DNA from: a bacterium 1xD42-87
Lineage (GTDB): Bacteria; Bacillota; Clostridia; Lachnospirales; Lachnospiraceae
Length of the DNA stretch: 64,000 nt
Reading direction: 5' to 3'
Assembly: GCA_003611805.1 (NCBI GenBank)
Contig: RAYM01000036.1
Location: 1-64,000, forward strand
Below, in pieces: positions 61,876-64,000 of the stretch (the first letter of the stretch is position 1; each line of letters begins with the position of its first letter). The notes under the pieces were generated by a model. That model worked only from the letters and a program-made list of their open reading frames with translations. It did not search any database and was not told where the DNA came from. A program made the position numbers and the translations under genes.

Positions 61876-62940
61876 TTATTCTTCTTCACCGTCTTTTTTC
61901 TTCAGATCCATATTTTCCAGCGCAGCTTCCCGTGCAGCGTCAAAGGTGGTTACATTGATCGGACCGTAAGTGGATGTCTTATATACCGGCGTTGATTCGT
62001 TGAAGGAATTGAAGTACACGTAATGGGAGGTGATATTGATGTTCTGGTATACGCCATCCCGGACAGTCTCCTGTGAGCTGCCGTCGGTCAGCATCCGTTT
62101 CAGCGCCGGCGCGTCGGAGGAACTGACCTGATAATATATGTAATTGTCATAGACGTTGAACATATCGATGCGGTCGTTCGTCAGAACTTCCACCACGTCG
62201 GTGGATAAGTTATAACGGCACAGCCGGTAGTTTTCTGCCACATCCATATAATAGACGTAGCCGTTCTGCACAATGGGATTCCAGATGTTTCCCTGCCAGA
62301 CCACGGAATCCCTGTCCGTGGCAATGTCAAGGGCGTGGAGGTAGTGGTCTTCCGCCGCGCCGTTGTAATAGATTTTACCGTCCAGGTAGCAGTTGGGATT
62401 GATAATCGCCTCCGCCACGGTCTGTTTGTCCTTTTTATCAATACGCACCTTGTCAAGGGAAGTGCCGATCTGCTTGTCGTATTTTTCATAGTAGAGATAG
62501 TTGCCGCAAAGCTGCATGCTGACGATATCGCAGCGATCCAGACCGACCACGGATTTCCCTTTCAGATTGCTCCGGTAAATGCCTGCCATACGCACGGCGC
62601 CGCCGATGCCGCCCGAATCTGTACCGCCGCTGACCTGGGCGTAGTAGAGATAGTTCCCTGCCGCGTTGATGGAAGAGACTGCGCCTTCATTATATTTGTC
62701 CAGATCCGTCTCGTCAGGATTCATGGAGTAGAGGGCGAAGTTGTCATAGGCGTTGGCGAAATACACCCGTCCGTCCATCTCACAGAAATACCCGCCGTTG
62801 TTCAGGTTACCTGGCGTATTTCCGATGGTAAATTCGTCGTTCATGGGAATACGGCTGCTCAGTATAACGAACAGGAACAGGATTAATAATATAACTCCTG
62901 TTATTGAAAGGAACAGGATGTTTTTTTGTTTGGTTGTCAT
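61876..62940 (-). CDS. Membrane-anchored repeat protein (DUF5050-like)
   Basis: 354 residues. A signal-anchor helix (LFLSITGVILLILFLFVIL, about 8-28) is followed by repeated blocks with the pattern GxYLYY or GKIYYNG (AGNYLYYAQ, CGNYLYYEKYD, DGKIYYNG, NGYVYYMD, DNYIYYQV), probably a beta-propeller-like extracellular domain. This repeat is characteristic of DUF5050 proteins of Clostridia, function unknown. GGGGGAGG precedes ATG 62940 on the minus strand. Divergent from pheA. Confidence 0.8.
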   Translation of the reverse strand: MTTKQKNILFLSITGVILLILFLFVILSSRIPMNDEFTIGNTPGNLNNGGYFCEMDGRVYFANAYDNFALYSMNPDETDLDKYNEGAVSSINAAGNYLYYAQVSGGTDSGGIGGAVRMAGIYRSNLKGKSVVGLDRCDIVSMQLCGNYLYYEKYDKQIGTSLDKVRIDKKDKQTVAEAIINPNCYLDGKIYYNGAAEDHYLHALDIATDRDSVVWQGNIWNPIVQNGYVYYMDVAENYRLCRYNLSTDVVEVLTNDRIDMFNVYDNYIYYQVSSSDAPALKRMLTDGSSQETVRDGVYQNINITSHYVYFNSFNESTPVYKTSTYGPINVTTFDAAREAALENMDLKKKDGEEE

Positions 62941-63063
62941 TGGATTTTCCTCCCCCAAAAGCTCCTTTGTAACATTACTATTATATCTGGAAAGCCGCTT
63001 GCTATCAAGAACAAATTGCGGTAAACTTACTATGAAAAGCTTCGACTGGAAAGGACAGGAAAA

Positions 63064-64000
63064 ATGGATTTATTGGAACTGCGTGGGCAGCTTGATGAGA
63101 TTGACGAGAAAATCGTGGCGCTTTACGAGGAGCGCATGGCAATTTCCGCCAAGGTGGCAGACTATAAAATTGAGACGGGAAAGAAAGTGTTTGATAAGGT
63201 TAGGGAGGAAGAAAAGCTTAAAAAAGTGCGTTCCCTCACGCATGACCCTTTTAATGCCCATGGTGTGCAGGAACTTTTCGAGCAGATCATGTCCATGAGC
63301 AGGAAGCTCCAGTATAAGAAACTTGTGGAGGCGGGCTCGCTTGGAAGACTGCCGTTTATCGGAGTGGACAGGCTGGAGACGGAACAGGCAAGAGTGGTCT
63401 TTCAGGGGGCTGAGGGCGCTTACTCCCAGATGGCGATGTTCCGCTATTTCGGGAAGCAGGTGAAAAGCTTCCACGTGGAGACTTTCCGGGACGCCATGAC
63501 GGCAATAGAGGAGGGGAGCGCGGACTTTGCGGTGCTGCCTATTGAAAATTCCACGGCGGGAATCGTCAGTGAGATTTATGATTTGCTTGTGGAGTTTGAG
63601 AATTATATCGTGGGGGAGCAGATTATAAAAATAGAGCACTGTCTGATGGGGCTGCCGGGGACGTCGATTTCGCAGATAAAGACGGTGTATTCCCATCCCC
63701 AGTCGCTGATGCAGAGCGCCAGATATCTGAATGAGCACGAGGAATGGCGGCAGGTCAGCCTGAAAAACAATGCCTTTGCCGCGCGCAAGGTGGGCGAGGA
63801 CGGGGATAAAACGCAGGCGGCGATTGCCAGCGAGCAGGCGGCTGAGATTTACGGTCTGGATATTCTGGAGCGGGGCGTGAACCAGTCAGACACCAATTCC
63901 ACACGGTTTATTATCGTCACCAACCAGAAAATATTCAAGAAGGACGCGGGAAAGATCAGCATTTGTCTGGAAGTGCCCCATGAGAGCGGTTCCCTTTACC
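63064..64000 (+). CDS. pheA: Chorismate mutase / prephenate dehydratase, 3' end outside window
   Basis: The first 312 residues are present and open to the window edge. A chorismate mutase domain occupies about 1-85 (LDEIDEKIVALYEERMAISA, KIETGKKVFDKVREEEK). Prephenate dehydratase follows from about 113 with VVFQGAEGAYSQMAMFRYFG, PIENSTAGIVSEIYDLL, YSHPQSLMQ, and SDTNSTRFIIVT. The ACT regulatory domain has just begun (ISICLEVPHESGSL). It makes phenylpyruvate from chorismate. AGGAAAA lies just before ATG 63064. Confidence 0.95.
   Translation, partial: MDLLELRGQLDEIDEKIVALYEERMAISAKVADYKIETGKKVFDKVREEEKLKKVRSLTHDPFNAHGVQELFEQIMSMSRKLQYKKLVEAGSLGRLPFIGVDRLETEQARVVFQGAEGAYSQMAMFRYFGKQVKSFHVETFRDAMTAIEEGSADFAVLPIENSTAGIVSEIYDLLVEFENYIVGEQIIKIEHCLMGLPGTSISQIKTVYSHPQSLMQSARYLNEHEEWRQVSLKNNAFAARKVGEDGDKTQAAIASEQAAEIYGLDILERGVNQSDTNSTRFIIVTNQKIFKKDAGKISICLEVPHESGSLY

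Overview
The window reads as a chromosome segment of a Gram-positive anaerobe of the Lachnospiraceae (Clostridia). This is inferred from gene content and style: a PolC-type replicative polymerase, the MEP isoprenoid pathway, a separate PyrI regulatory subunit, the rimP-nusA-ylxR-ylxQ-infB-rbfA-nrnA-truB-ribF operon, strong GGAGG ribosome binding sites with frequent GTG/TTG starts, and sigma-A promoters that repeatedly use a TTGCAA-like -35 box with a 17-bp spacer. No species is claimed.

Positions 1-8560 are an accessory region of decayed mobile DNA. It holds the C-terminal stub of a tyrosine recombinase, a RelE/ParE-type toxin-antitoxin pair, the C-terminal stub of a TnpV-like transposon protein, and an intact antimicrobial-peptide resistance cassette. 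The cassette is a sensor kinase and response regulator divergent from a three-gene ABC exporter of the lantibiotic-immunity/Cpr type, with four operator repeats at 11-bp steps between them. A broken FtsX permease, a broken LolD/MacB-type ATPase and a piece of a surface protein with an InlB B-repeat follow.

From 8599 on the sequence is mostly core genome. 8599-17258 carries a nitrilase-family amidase, a polysaccharide deacetylase paired with a bactofilin, and pyrH-frr-uppS-cdsA-dxr-rseP. 17655-25446 carries a PP2C phosphatase and Ser/Thr kinase pair, then ispG and polC. 25466-28668 has a cytidylate-kinase-like gene and a polar amino acid ABC importer. 28823-33816 is an AT-rich four-gene glycan cassette (GT2, GDP-mannose-4,6-dehydratase-like, sugar C-methyltransferase, large multi-pass membrane protein), bounded by a terminator and a tRNA-Glu gene. 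34203-36956 has an MBL-fold hydrolase and a large membrane protein.

37152-45691 is the translation and RNA-maturation operon. 45811-51961 carries a Na/Pi-type transporter, an NlpC/P60 SH3 hydrolase, rpsO and pnp. 52108-54932 has an HD-GYP protein, pyrI and pyrB on the minus strand, and a nitroreductase. 55047-57580 has a nine-unit 21-bp repeat array over the promoter of an HTH-AAA-PDDEXK protein, then a PH-domain protein. 58172-61787 is a folate operon (folC-folE-folP-folBK). The window ends inside pheA.

Three features stand out beyond ordinary annotation: the promoter-overlapping 21-bp array before 55261; a three-copy family of intergenic elements (19416, 27149, 51965) whose stems covary and so look like structured RNA; and the four-gene glycan cassette, which could be a polyprenyl-phosphate-dependent system adding a branched or C-methylated sugar to a surface polymer. 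All calls come from reading the sequence and from family knowledge; no database search was run.
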